Of a DNA stretch of 64,000 nucleotides, positions 8,631 through 17,252 are shown piece by piece. This DNA is from Mycobacterium colombiense (GTDB lineage: Bacteria; Actinomycetota; Actinomycetes; Mycobacteriales; Mycobacteriaceae). A program made the position numbers and the translations under genes. Every line of letters starts with the position of its first letter. The first letter of the stretch is position 1. Location: contig NZ_LZSX01000081.1 of the NCBI RefSeq assembly GCF_001665835.1, positions 1 through 64,000 on the forward strand, written 5' to 3'. A model generated the notes under the pieces. That model ran no database searches and was not told the origin of the DNA. It worked only from the letters and a program-made list of their open reading frames with translations.

Positions 8631-8863
8631 CACGATTCCTTACCGTCGGGCCCGGAAGCCAAGCCCAGTTCTCGTTCGCGCAGCACGGTGTAGACGCGCG
8701 CGATCTCCTGACGCACCGTGCGGAGCCGGCGGTTGTTGGTGAGCTGTCCGGTCGCCATCTGGAAACGCAGATTGAAAAGCTCTTCCTTGGATTCGCGCAA
8801 CCGCTCGGCCAGCTCCTCCTCGGTGAGCTCACGCAGTTCGCCAGGCGAAATTCCCACGGCCAT
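8630..8863 (-). CDS. rpmC: 50S ribosomal protein L29
   Basis: Large-subunit protein near the exit tunnel; 77 residues, the mycobacterial length. The family core is ELRELTEEELAERLRESKEEL and FNLRFQMATGQLTNNRRLR, followed by an RQEIARVYTVLRERE helix. The start is fixed by the family length and by the TGATG junction with the rplP stop. The longer open frame upstream is only read-through of rplP sequence in another frame. Confidence 0.97.
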   Translation of the reverse strand: MAVGISPGELRELTEEELAERLRESKEELFNLRFQMATGQLTNNRRLRTVRQEIARVYTVLRERELGLASGPDGKES

Positions 8864-9279
8864 CAGAACTGATCCTCTCGAGTCACGATGCGAGCCTTGA
8901 TCGGCAGCTTGTGGATTGCGCGGGTCAGCGCCGCCCGGGCGGTCTGCTCGTTGGGGTAGCTGAGTTCGAACAGCACCCGGCCCGGCTTGACGTTGACGAC
9001 CCACCACTCCGGCGAACCCTTACCCGAACCCATGCGGGTTTCGGCGGGCTTCTTGGTCAGCGGGCGGTCGGGGAAGACGTTGATCCACACCTTGCCGCCA
9101 CGCTTGATGTGCCGGTTGATGGCGATACGAGCGGACTCGATCTGCCGGTTGGTGACGTAGGCGTGCTCCAGAGCCTGGATGCCGTAGTCACCGAAGTTCA
9201 CCGCCGTGCCGCCACTGGCGATGCCGCGCTGGCGGGGGTGGTGCTGCTTACGGTGTTTAACCCTGCGGGGAATCAACAT
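8863..9279 (-). CDS. rplP: 50S ribosomal protein L16
   Basis: 138 residues, beginning MLIPRRVKHRKQHHPRQRG. It organises the A-site region of 23S rRNA and is needed late in 50S assembly. Conserved blocks such as GDYGIQALEHAYVTNRQIES, INRHIKRGGKVWINVFPD and RMGSGKGSPEWWV are intact. It starts 3 bases after rpsC and ends overlapping rpmC by one base, so all three are read as one coupled unit. Confidence 0.98.
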   Translation of the reverse strand: MLIPRRVKHRKQHHPRQRGIASGGTAVNFGDYGIQALEHAYVTNRQIESARIAINRHIKRGGKVWINVFPDRPLTKKPAETRMGSGKGSPEWWVVNVKPGRVLFELSYPNEQTARAALTRAIHKLPIKARIVTREDQF

Positions 9280-9282
9280 GAT

Positions 9283-10121
<839 letters not shown>

Positions 10122-10122
<1 letters not shown>

Positions 10123-10688
10123 TAGTCTGAGCCTCCCTTCGCGTCAGAGGTCTCAGACGTCTTGGCTTCGGCTTTCGCGGCGGCCTTCTTCGCGGGCGCC
10201 TTGGTCCCCGAACCAGCCCCGGCCTTCTTGGCGGGTGCCTTGTTGGCCGGTGCTTTCTTGGCGGGGGCCTTCGCGGCGGCCTTGCTGGCCTCGGCGCGGC
10301 GGGCCCGGGTCGACTTCGCCGATCCCTGGTCCTTGCCCGGCCGGCTTTCCACCACGACCGTGATGTGGCTGGTGCGCTTGCGGATCCGGAACGCGCGGCC
10401 CTGGGCGCGCGGACGGATGCGCTTGGCGGTGGGGCCCTCGTCGGCGTAGACGGTGGCGACCACCAGGGTCGCCGGGTCCAGTCCGTTGTTGTTCTGCGCG
10501 TTGGCCGCGGCGCTGGCGATCACCTTGGCCACCGGCTCACTGGCGGCCTGCGGCGCCCAGCGCAAGATGTCCAGCGCGTCGGCCACCGAGCGGCCGCGCA
10601 CCAGGTCGATCACCCGGCGCGCCTTTCTCGGCGACACCCGCACGAAACGTGCTTTGGCCACCGCCGATGGGAATTCCGTTGTGGTCAT
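10122..10688 (-). CDS. rplV: 50S ribosomal protein L22, with long Lys/Ala-rich tail
   Basis: 188 residues. The first 115 are the L22 globular core and extended loop (ARFVRVSPRKARRVIDLVRG, NAQNNNGLDPATLVVATVYA, RPRAQGRAFRIRKRTSHITV), which lines the peptide exit tunnel near macrolide sites. The remaining 70 or so residues are a tail built of APAKKAPANKAPAKK-type repeats, probably a flexible rRNA-binding arm at the tunnel exit. The ATG overlaps the rpsS stop (ATGA) and the stop overlaps the rpsC GTG. Mycobacterial L22 proteins commonly carry such tails; their length varies between species. Confidence 0.97.
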
Positions 10689-10966
10689 CGCCGTTTGGCC
10701 TTCCGGTCGTCCTTGATGTGTCCCTTGAAGGTGCGGGTGGGCGCGAATTCACCAAGCTTGTGGCCGACCATCGCCTCGGTGACGAACACCGGGACGTGCT
10801 TGCGTCCGTCGTGGACGGCGAAGGTGTGGCCGATGAAGTCAGGAATGATCGTCGAACGCCGCGACCATGTCTTGATCACCTGTTTGGTGTTCTTCTCGTT
10901 CTGCGTGTCCACCTTCTTCAGCAGGTGGCCATCGACGAACGGGCCCTTCTTCAGGCTGCGTGGCAT
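10685..10966 (-). CDS. rpsS: 30S ribosomal protein S19
   Basis: 93 residues, beginning MPRSLKKGPFVDGHLLKKVD, with the RRSTIIPDFIGHTFAVHDGR and MVGHKLGEFAPTRTFKGH cores that contact 16S rRNA in the 30S head. The length is standard. It follows rplB by 17 bases and overlaps rplV by four bases (ATGA). Confidence 0.98.
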   Translation of the reverse strand: MPRSLKKGPFVDGHLLKKVDTQNEKNTKQVIKTWSRRSTIIPDFIGHTFAVHDGRKHVPVFVTEAMVGHKLGEFAPTRTFKGHIKDDRKAKRR

Positions 10967-10983
10967 GTGCTACTCCTGACTTC

Positions 10984-11826
10984 CTAGCGACCGTGCTTCT
11001 TGCCGGTGCGCCGGCGTCGGACAATGAGCTTGTTACTGGCCTTGTTGGGGTGGCGGGTGCGGCCCTCGGGCTTGCCCCACGGGCTCACCGGGTGACGACC
11101 ACCGGAGGTCTTACCCTCACCACCACCGTGCGGGTGGTCCACCGGGTTCATGACGACACCACGGACCGAAGGGCGCTTGCCCTTCCACCGCATCCGGCCG
11201 GCCTTGCCCCAGTTGATGTTCGCCTGCTCGGCGTTGCCGACCTCGCCGACCGTGGCGCGGCAGCGCACGTCGACGCGGCGGATCTCACCGCTGGGCATAC
11301 GCAGCGACGCGTAGGTGCCCTCCTTACCGAGCAGCTGGATGCTGGACCCGGCGGAGCGCGCCAGCTTGGCGCCGCCGCCCGGACGCAGCTCCACGGCGTG
11401 GATCACGGTACCGGCCGGGATGTTGCGCAGCGGCAGGTTGTTGCCCGGCTTGATGTCCGCGTTCGGGCCGCACTCCACCACGTCGCCCTGCGAGAGTCCC
11501 TGCGGCGCAATGATGTAGCGCTTCTCGCCGTCCAGGAAGTGCAGCAGTGCGATGTTGGCGGTCCGGTTGGGGTCGTACTCGATGTGCGCGACCTTGGCGT
11601 TGACGCCGTCCTTGTCGTTGCGACGGAAGTCGATCACCCGGTAGGCGCGCTTGTGGCCACCACCCTTGTGGCGGGTGGTGATGCGGCCGTGCGCGTTTCG
11701 CCCACCGTGGCCGTGCAGCGGACGCACCAGCGACTTCTCCGGGGCGGAACGAGTGACCTCGGAGAAATCGGACACGCTCGAGCCGCGGCGGCCCGGACTC
11801 GTCGGCTTGTACTTACGAATTGCCAT
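10984..11826 (-). CDS. rplB: 50S ribosomal protein L2
   Basis: 280 residues, the most conserved primary 23S rRNA binder, needed for subunit joining and near the peptidyl-transferase centre. It starts MAIRKYKPTSPGRRG and keeps MNPVDHPHGGGEGKTSGGRH, which holds the conserved histidine near the catalytic centre. It sits between rplW (27 bases upstream) and rpsS in the S10 operon, and nothing unusual is seen in it. Confidence 0.98.
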   Translation of the reverse strand: MAIRKYKPTSPGRRGSSVSDFSEVTRSAPEKSLVRPLHGHGGRNAHGRITTRHKGGGHKRAYRVIDFRRNDKDGVNAKVAHIEYDPNRTANIALLHFLDGEKRYIIAPQGLSQGDVVECGPNADIKPGNNLPLRNIPAGTVIHAVELRPGGGAKLARSAGSSIQLLGKEGTYASLRMPSGEIRRVDVRCRATVGEVGNAEQANINWGKAGRMRWKGKRPSVRGVVMNPVDHPHGGGEGKTSGGRHPVSPWGKPEGRTRHPNKASNKLIVRRRRTGKKHGR

Positions 11827-11853
11827 GTCTAATCAGGTTTCCTCTCGCGGCGG

Positions 11854-12156
11854 CTACGCCGGTGCCCCGAACAGATCGATCGGCTTGCTGCCCGGCGCCA
11901 GCGTGACGATGGCCCGCTTGGTGCTCTTGCGCTTGCCGAATCCGGTCCTGGTGCGCTTCCGCTTACCTTGCCGGTTCGCGGTGTTCACCGATGCGACCTT
12001 GACGGAGAAGATCTTCTCGATAGCGATCTTGATCTGCGTCTTGTTCGAATCCGGGTGCACCACAAACGTGTACACGTTGTCGTCGAGCAGCGAATAGGAC
12101 TTCTCCGAGATGACCGGGCCGAGAATGATGTCGCGGGGGTCAGTGATGGTCGCCAT
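11854..12156 (-). CDS. rplW: 50S ribosomal protein L23
   Basis: 100 residues with ITDPRDIILGPVISEKSYSL, FVVHPDSNKTQIKIAIEKIF and the basic RQGKRKRTRTGFGKRKSTKR loop. L23 sits at the tunnel exit and is the docking site for trigger factor and signal recognition particle. The rplD stop and this ATG abut directly (TAG then ATG), implying coupled translation. Confidence 0.98.
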   Translation of the reverse strand: MATITDPRDIILGPVISEKSYSLLDDNVYTFVVHPDSNKTQIKIAIEKIFSVKVASVNTANRQGKRKRTRTGFGKRKSTKRAIVTLAPGSKPIDLFGAPA

Positions 12157-12837
12157 CTACGCCGTTACCTCCACATCTTTGTCGGCGGCACCGCCGGTGG
12201 CCCCGGCGATGTAGGCGTTGAGCGCCTCAACGCTGAACACCACGTCGTCGGAGCGCAGCACGTCATAGGTGTTGAGCTGGTCGGCGGTCAGGATGTGCAC
12301 ACCGGGCAGGTTGCGCACGCTCTTGGCGCCGGCCTCGTCGCTGCGGCCGATCACGACCAGCAGCCGCTTGCGGTCGGTCAGCGTGCCCAGGAACGCCTTG
12401 GCGTTCTTGGTGGACGGCGTCTGACCCGGCACCAGCTCGGTGATCGCGTGGATACGGCCGTTGCGCGCCCGGTCGGACAGTGCGCCGCGCAACGCCGCGG
12501 CGATCATCTTCTTGGGCGTGCGCTGGCTGTAGTCGCGGGGCTTGGGTCCGTGCACGACGCCACCGCCGGTGAACTGCGGGGCGCGTGTCGAACCCTGTCG
12601 GGCCCGGCCGGTTCCCTTCTGCCGGTACGGCTTACGGCCACCGCCGCTGACGTCGCCGCGCGTCTTGGTCGAGTGCGTGCCCTGACGCGCCGCCGCCCGC
12701 TGCGCGGTGACGACCTGGTGCATCAGCGCGATATTGGCCGGGGCGTCGAACAATTCGGCCGGCAGCTCGATCGAGCCCTCGACCTTGCCGCCCGGCGTCT
12801 TGACGTCAATCTTGAGCGTCTTGGAGCCTTCTGCCAT
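12157..12837 (-). CDS. rplD: 50S ribosomal protein L4
   Basis: 226 residues. L4 helps form the exit tunnel constriction; in E. coli it also feeds back on its own operon. Conserved blocks include GTHSTKTRGDVSGGGRKPYR (the loop near the macrolide pocket), GTGRARQGSTRAPQFTGGG and AIT-ELVPGQTPSTKNAKAF. The ATG at 12837 is preferred over the GTG one codon upstream because it forms a TGATG overlap with the rplC stop. No attenuator of the E. coli type was identified. Confidence 0.97.
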   Translation of the reverse strand: MAEGSKTLKIDVKTPGGKVEGSIELPAELFDAPANIALMHQVVTAQRAAARQGTHSTKTRGDVSGGGRKPYRQKGTGRARQGSTRAPQFTGGGVVHGPKPRDYSQRTPKKMIAAALRGALSDRARNGRIHAITELVPGQTPSTKNAKAFLGTLTDRKRLLVVIGRSDEAGAKSVRNLPGVHILTADQLNTYDVLRSDDVVFSVEALNAYIAGATGGAADKDVEVTA

Positions 12838-13490
12838 CACTTCTCACCTCGTTTGACCGCGCTGCGGACCACGACGAGTCCACCGGTGCGGCCGGGGACC
12901 GCGCCCTTGATCAGCAGCACGCCGTTCTCGGTATCGACCTTGTGCACCAACAGGTTCTGGACGGTCACGCGATCGCTACCCATCCGGCCCGACATCCGGG
13001 TGCCCTTGAACACCCGGGCGGGGGTGGCGCAGCCGCCGATCGAGCCCGGGCGGCGGTGCACCGCCTGGGCGCCGTGACTGGCGCCCTGACCACTGAAGCC
13101 GTGACGCTTCATGGTGCCGGCGAAACCCTTGCCCTTGGAGGTGCCCGTGACGTCGACGTAGACGCCGTCGGCGAAGATCTCCGCCGTCAGCTCCTGGCCG
13201 ACCTCGTACTCGGCGGCCGCCTCGGGGTTTTCCAGGCGCAGCTCGGCCAGGAACCGACGCGGGTTCACGCCCGCGGCCGCGTACTGACCGGTCACCGGCT
13301 TGTTGACCTTGCGGGGACTGATCTCGCCGTAGGCCAGCTGTACGGCGCTGTAGCCGTCCTGCTCGGGGGTACGGATCCGGGTCACCACGTTCGGGCCGGC
13401 CTTGACGACCGTCACCGGCACGATCTTGTTGTTCTCGTCGAACACCTGCGTCATGCCCAGCTTGGTACCCAGAATGCCTTTTCTTGCCAT
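12837..13490 (-). CDS. rplC: 50S ribosomal protein L3
   Basis: 217 residues when started at MARKGILGTKLGMTQVFDEN, the usual mycobacterial start and length; GGAG lies about 10 bases upstream. The open frame runs 12 codons further but without family similarity. The central loop (GFSGQGASHGAQAVHRRPGS) reaches toward the peptidyl-transferase centre. This is the region where linezolid-resistance substitutions arise. The residue aligned with Cys154 of M. tuberculosis L3 appears to be the cysteine in GGCATPARVFKG, unchanged. Confidence 0.97.
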   Translation of the reverse strand: MARKGILGTKLGMTQVFDENNKIVPVTVVKAGPNVVTRIRTPEQDGYSAVQLAYGEISPRKVNKPVTGQYAAAGVNPRRFLAELRLENPEAAAEYEVGQELTAEIFADGVYVDVTGTSKGKGFAGTMKRHGFSGQGASHGAQAVHRRPGSIGGCATPARVFKGTRMSGRMGSDRVTVQNLLVHKVDTENGVLLIKGAVPGRTGGLVVVRSAVKRGEK

Positions 13491-13503
13491 GAGTCTGGAT
13501 CTC

Positions 13504-13809
13504 CTACTGGATGTTGACGTCGACACTGGCCGGAAGGTCGATGCGCATCAGCGCGTCGACGGTCTTCGGCGTCGGGTCGAGGATGTCGATCAGCCGCTTG
13601 TGCGTGCGCATCTCGAAGTGCTCCCGCGAGTCCTTGTACTTGTGCGGTGAGCGGATGACGCAATACACGTTCTTCTCAGTCGGCAGCGGCACCGGACCTA
13701 CAACGCTGGCACCCGTGCGGACGACGGTCTCGACGATCTTGCGCGCCGACGCGTCAATAGCCTCATGGTCGTAGGCCTTAAGCCTGATGCGGATCTTCTG
13801 TCCCGCCAC
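13504..13809 (-). CDS. rpsJ: 30S ribosomal protein S10
   Basis: 101 residues, the first gene of the S10 operon. The start is a GTG giving (V)AGQKIRIRLKAYDHEAIDAS, with GGAGAAGC just upstream; the frame is open further 5' but the family length fixes this start. Conserved parts include VGPVPLPTEKNVYCVIRSPH and SREHFEMRTHKRLIDILDPT. Besides its ribosomal role, S10 (NusE) joins the NusB-NusG antitermination complex. It is preceded by a gene-free stretch holding the operon's probable promoter. Confidence 0.98.
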   Translation of the reverse strand: MAGQKIRIRLKAYDHEAIDASARKIVETVVRTGASVVGPVPLPTEKNVYCVIRSPHKYKDSREHFEMRTHKRLIDILDPTPKTVDALMRIDLPASVDVNIQ

Positions 13810-14100
13810 GCTTCTCCTACCCTCACTCCTGTTGGGGCCCGGTATCCGGGCTCGCATAGTCCTCAGTGCCACCGGCGCGCCGATCGGGCCGGCCAACTCT
13901 GGGCCGATCGAGCGTTGCGCCGGATATTGCGCCGCTGTTTACCTGTCGTGGTCCACCGGCCCCCGCGGTCGGGCGTGTCACCCTCACGCAGCCTCATCCG
14001 CGATCGAAATTCGTCGCTCTCAAAGGATGGGACCGGACGCGCCCGTTTGGACGCTGGTCGTATGCCCGACCAGGCGCGAACCCGGCTCAAGGCAACCTGA

Positions 14101-14131
14101 ACAGTATGCCTCAGATCGTGGCCCGAACAAA
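14101..14131 (-). promoter_or_regulatory. Candidate S10 operon promoter in the 13810-14237 gap
   Basis: The 428 bases upstream of rpsJ hold no convincing gene. On the minus strand, TTTGTT (14126-14131) and CATACT (14103-14108) are 17 bases apart, with an overlapping TACTGT at 14101-14106, giving a SigA-like promoter and a leader of roughly 285 bases. The inverted repeat GGCCCGA / TCGGGCC (14120-14126 and 14146-14152) overlaps the -35 and could bind a regulator. A leader hairpin comparable to the E. coli S10 attenuator was not recognised. Confidence 0.4.
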
Positions 14132-14237
14132 ATTCGGCCGCGATCTCGGGCCGAATCGACCGTACCCGATCCGAGGACGGTAGCACCGGGGCGTAAATGC
14201 GCTGGTCACAGCCCTCGAGGCGGCTGGCGCCGGAGCC

Positions 14238-14888
14238 TCAGGCGCCGGCCGATTCGATGTTCGCTGCGCCGGCGCTGCCGCACTGCACATGTAAGAAGCC
14301 GTCGACGGCCGCCAGCGCGCACTGGTGGTAGTCGAAATCGGGCAGCGTGGACAGCCGGCCCAGCACCAGCGGGCCGATGAGCAGGGCGATCGCCCGCGAC
14401 CGGTCCACCTCCCCCAGCTCGGCGGCCTCCGGGCTGTCGAAAATGGCGTCGAAGGGCTCGGCGTACTGCTGGGCGATGCGCTCGCGCAGGGTGGTGATTG
14501 CCGCGCTGTCGGCGTTGTGGCTGTGTCGCGGCTCGGGCAGACCCTCCAGGTCGCGCCCCAGCGCCAGCCAGGACATGGCCGTCATGACGGTGGGCGCCTG
14601 GGCCACGGATTCGGCCTGGGCCAGCACCACGGCGACCAGCCGGTCGCGCAGCGAACCCTCGGCGGGCGGGGTTGGCGACGCCGGGATCAGGCTGTTGAAA
14701 GCCGCTGCCAGTAGGTCGTTTCCGCTCGGGAAGTGGCGATACAGGGTGGCCCGGGCCACGTTGGCGGTGCGGGTGACCGCGTCGACCGTCACCGCGCTGG
14801 GACCCCCGGCACGCAGCAGCGTGACGGCGGCGTCTAGCAGCCTGGCCCGCGATCTCGCGGGGCGCGGGTCGGACGTCCCGGTGGCGAT
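14238..14888 (-). CDS. TetR-family repressor, probable ATC start
   Basis: A TetR regulator of about 216 residues, divergent from an MFS drug-efflux gene it probably represses. The helix-turn-helix region reads VTVDAVTRTANVARATLYRH then FPSGNDLLAAAF. The first conventional start (GTG, 14790-14792) would remove helix 1, whose in-frame codons give ARSRARLLDAAVTLLRAGG just upstream. No ATG, GTG or TTG exists in frame there. An ATC at 14886-14888, preceded by GGGAGG nine bases away, restores a normal N-terminus (ATGTSDPRPARSR), so I place the start at this rare codon. A mutated or mis-sequenced ATG is the alternative. The C-terminal ligand domain has no named match. It lies downstream of a palindromic operator at 14914-14950. 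Confidence 0.8.
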   Translation of the reverse strand: MATGTSDPRPARSRARLLDAAVTLLRAGGPSAVTVDAVTRTANVARATLYRHFPSGNDLLAAAFNSLIPASPTPPAEGSLRDRLVAVVLAQAESVAQAPTVMTAMSWLALGRDLEGLPEPRHSHNADSAAITTLRERIAQQYAEPFDAIFDSPEAAELGEVDRSRAIALLIGPLVLGRLSTLPDFDYHQCALAAVDGFLHVQCGSAGAANIESAGA

Positions 14889-14913
14889 TGTGACCCACCT
14901 CCCTGTTTGAGGA

Positions 14914-14950
14914 CGAGACTAGCCGTCTACCTACAAGACTATTGGTCTCG
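14914..14950. promoter_or_regulatory. Nested palindrome, probable operator of the TetR/MFS pair
   Basis: Two inverted repeats share one centre (14932): CGAGAC / GTCTCG at 14914-14919 and 14945-14950, and GTCT / AGAC at 14925-14928 and 14936-14939, giving CGAGAC-N5-GTCT-N7-AGAC-N5-GTCTCG. The element lies between the divergent start codons and would cover both promoters, the usual arrangement for TetR autorepression. Confidence 0.65.
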
Positions 14951-14982
14951 AAACTTCGCATGCTCCCAAGGAGGCGAACCGC

Positions 14983-16572
14983 ATGGTCGAAACCCTCGTC
15001 CGGACTGACCAGCGTACTGACGGGATCGGCATCGGCGATAGCTTCCGCGCCCGAAACTGGACGCTGGCCGTCGCCTGCATGGCCGTCGCTCTGGTGGTGG
15101 CGTCGATGACGGCCCTGAACACCGCGCTCGGCGACCTCGCGGTGGCCACCTCGGCCACCGCATCGGAACTGAACTGGGTCGTCGACGGCTACACCGTGGC
15201 TCTGGCGTGTCTGCTGCTGCCGGCCGGCGCGATCGGTGACCGCTACGGCCGGCGCGGTGCGCTGCTGACCGGACTGCTGGTGTTCGCGATCGGTTCGATG
15301 ACCCCGGCGCTGCTGCACAACCCGGCGCAGATCATCGCGGGCCGGGCGGTGGCCGGGATCGGCGCCGCGTTCGTCATGCCCGCCACGCTGTCGCTGCTGA
15401 CCGTGGCCTATCCAAAAGAGGACCGCACCAAGGCCGTTGGCATCTGGGCCGGGACCGCCGGTTCCGGCGGCGTCCTGGGCATGCTCGGTTCTGGCCTGCT
15501 GCTTCGGTTTTGGGACTGGCATGCCATCTTCTGGTCGCTGGGCATCGCCGGCCTGGTGATCTTCGCGCTGGCCTGCACCGTCGCGTCGTCGCGCGACGCG
15601 GGCGCCCCCCGGGTCGATGCGCTGGGCGCGGTCCTGATCGGCGCGGCGGTCGCCATCGCGGTGGCCGCCATCCTGGAAGCGCCCGGGCGCGGCTGGAGCG
15701 ATCCGGTGGTGTGGGGCGGCCTCGTCGTCGGCGCGGTGATCGCCGCGGCGTTCGGTGCCGTCGAGTTGCGCCTGGCGCTGCGGGGCAGGCAACCACTGCT
15801 GGACGTCCGGCTGTTCGCCGACCCGAACTTCGCCACCGGGGTGACCGCGATCGTCATCCTGTTCGGCGCCACCTTCGGCTTCTTCTACATCGGCATGCAA
15901 TACGTGCAGCAGATCATGGGCTACTCCGCGCTGGCGACGGCGACCGCCTTCGGGCCGTTCATGGTGCCGCTGGGCATCTTCTCGGCCCTGTCGTTCTGGT
16001 ACGTGCCCAAGCTGGGGCTGCGGCTGGTGTTGTTCGTCGGCACACTGCTGATGGCGGTCGGGTTCGGCTGCATGTACGGGCTGGACCTGCACTCGACGTA
16101 TATCGAATTCGCCTGGCCCACTCTGATTCTCGCCACCGGAATCGGAATATGCACGGCGCCGACGACTTCGGCGATCATGGGTGCGGTTCCCGACGAGAAG
16201 CAGGGTGTGGCCTCCGCGGTGAACGACACGTCGCGCGAGATGGGCGGCGCGCTGGGCATCGCGGTGGCCGGTTCCATCCTGGCCGGCCGCTACTCGCACG
16301 AGCTTGCACCCAGGCTGGCGGGATTTCCGGCGCCGGTCCGCGGCCAGGCCACCGACTCGCTGGCCAAGGCCGTGGAGATCGCCGGCCGGCTCGGGCCCCA
16401 GGGCCGGCAGCTGGCCGACATCAGCAAGTCCGCGTTCCTGGCGGCCCTGCACGCCTCCACCATCACGATGGCCGCGATCGTCGCCGTCGCCGCCGTGGCG
16501 ATCGGGGTATGGGCGCCCGGCCGCGACGGCCGCCAGCTACGCCCGGTGCGGCGGATGCTGTCGCACCGCTGA
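14983..16572 (+). CDS. MFS multidrug efflux transporter, DHA2 (EmrB/QacA) type
   Basis: A 529-residue inner-membrane protein with about 14 hydrophobic helices, the DHA2 layout of proton-driven drug exporters. Motif A is clear in GAIGDRYGRRGALLTG, and a glycine-rich motif-C-like helix follows (GTAGSGGVLGMLGSGLLLR). A later signature is AVNDTSREMGGALGIAVAGS. The ATG is preceded by AAGGAGG at 14969-14975 with seven bases of spacing, a strong site. The substrate cannot be told from sequence. Divergence from a TetR gene with a nested palindrome between them indicates drug- or metabolite-inducible expression. No partner membrane-fusion protein is encoded nearby, as expected for a mycobacterial exporter of this class. 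Confidence 0.92.
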   Translation: MVETLVRTDQRTDGIGIGDSFRARNWTLAVACMAVALVVASMTALNTALGDLAVATSATASELNWVVDGYTVALACLLLPAGAIGDRYGRRGALLTGLLVFAIGSMTPALLHNPAQIIAGRAVAGIGAAFVMPATLSLLTVAYPKEDRTKAVGIWAGTAGSGGVLGMLGSGLLLRFWDWHAIFWSLGIAGLVIFALACTVASSRDAGAPRVDALGAVLIGAAVAIAVAAILEAPGRGWSDPVVWGGLVVGAVIAAAFGAVELRLALRGRQPLLDVRLFADPNFATGVTAIVILFGATFGFFYIGMQYVQQIMGYSALATATAFGPFMVPLGIFSALSFWYVPKLGLRLVLFVGTLLMAVGFGCMYGLDLHSTYIEFAWPTLILATGIGICTAPTTSAIMGAVPDEKQGVASAVNDTSREMGGALGIAVAGSILAGRYSHELAPRLAGFPAPVRGQATDSLAKAVEIAGRLGPQGRQLADISKSAFLAALHASTITMAAIVAVAAVAIGVWAPGRDGRQLRPVRRMLSHR

Positions 16573-17252
16573 CGCGCCACTTCGGTCAAGACCAATGCTG
16601 TTGTCCGACAGCGGATTCAACATGCATGACGGCGCCGCGAAAGCTTGCAACCGCCAGCCGTTTCTGGTATCAGGGATGTATATCGACAGATGCAAATCAT
16701 CTCTGTACGGCGAGGTGGATGTGGTGTTGATGGGCGTTACGAGCGTGGTCGAACCGGCATGCGCGGCGCTCCGTGAGGCGGCGGCGATCGTGGAGGCCGA
16801 ATGGATGCGCCTGCGGCGACCGAGCGTGCCGGTTCGATACCCCAGCCGCGAGTTGCCCGCGGCGCGGCGAGGCCCGCGCCGCACGACCACCCTGGCCTCC
16901 ATCATGCCGACGCGCACCAGGTGCTCGACGCACCCGCAGGACACCGGAGGCCGATGGCCGGTCTCCCTCGTGTGGGCGCGGCAGCGTTCACCTCCGTCCT
17001 GCCAACGTCTTTCGCAGATAGGTGAAAGGAGGTAACTGACAAAAAAAGAACACGGGCTATCGAAGCATGAGATGGCGGTCGTGCCGTCCACGAATATTGC
17101 GACGCATTGATCGCGCGACGCACACCTGCGCGCGCACAGCCACTTGTCGTGGCCATCTACGTGGACCGCATGATTTTGCGCCGCCTCGTCGGGCGGGCCG
17201 CTGCGGTGCCGATTCTTCGGCTATCGCATCGCGGCCCGCCCACTGTCCAGCT
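16573..17252. other. 680-base gap between the MFS gene and mftG
   Basis: No convincing gene is seen. A plus-strand frame from the ATG at 16730 to 17035 (101 codons) begins plausibly (MGVTSVVEPACAALREAAA) but decays into Arg/Pro/Thr-rich sequence typical of out-of-frame reading, and may be a remnant. At 17024-17033 lies GAAAGGAGGT, fully complementary to the 16S rRNA tail, yet no ATG, GTG or TTG follows at usable spacing; the next ATG is 33 bases on. A run of seven A (17041-17047) would be a U-run for transcripts leaving mftG, but only a weak stem precedes it. Confidence 0.4.

Noticed and set aside
14206..16452. 748-codon minus-strand frame across the TetR and MFS genes
   Set aside because: It spans two well-supported divergent genes and the operator, and its translation is Gln/Arg/His/Gly-rich noise.
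16573..17252. Riboswitch or small RNA in the gap before mftG
   Set aside because: No known riboswitch consensus or convincing multi-stem structure was found by eye.
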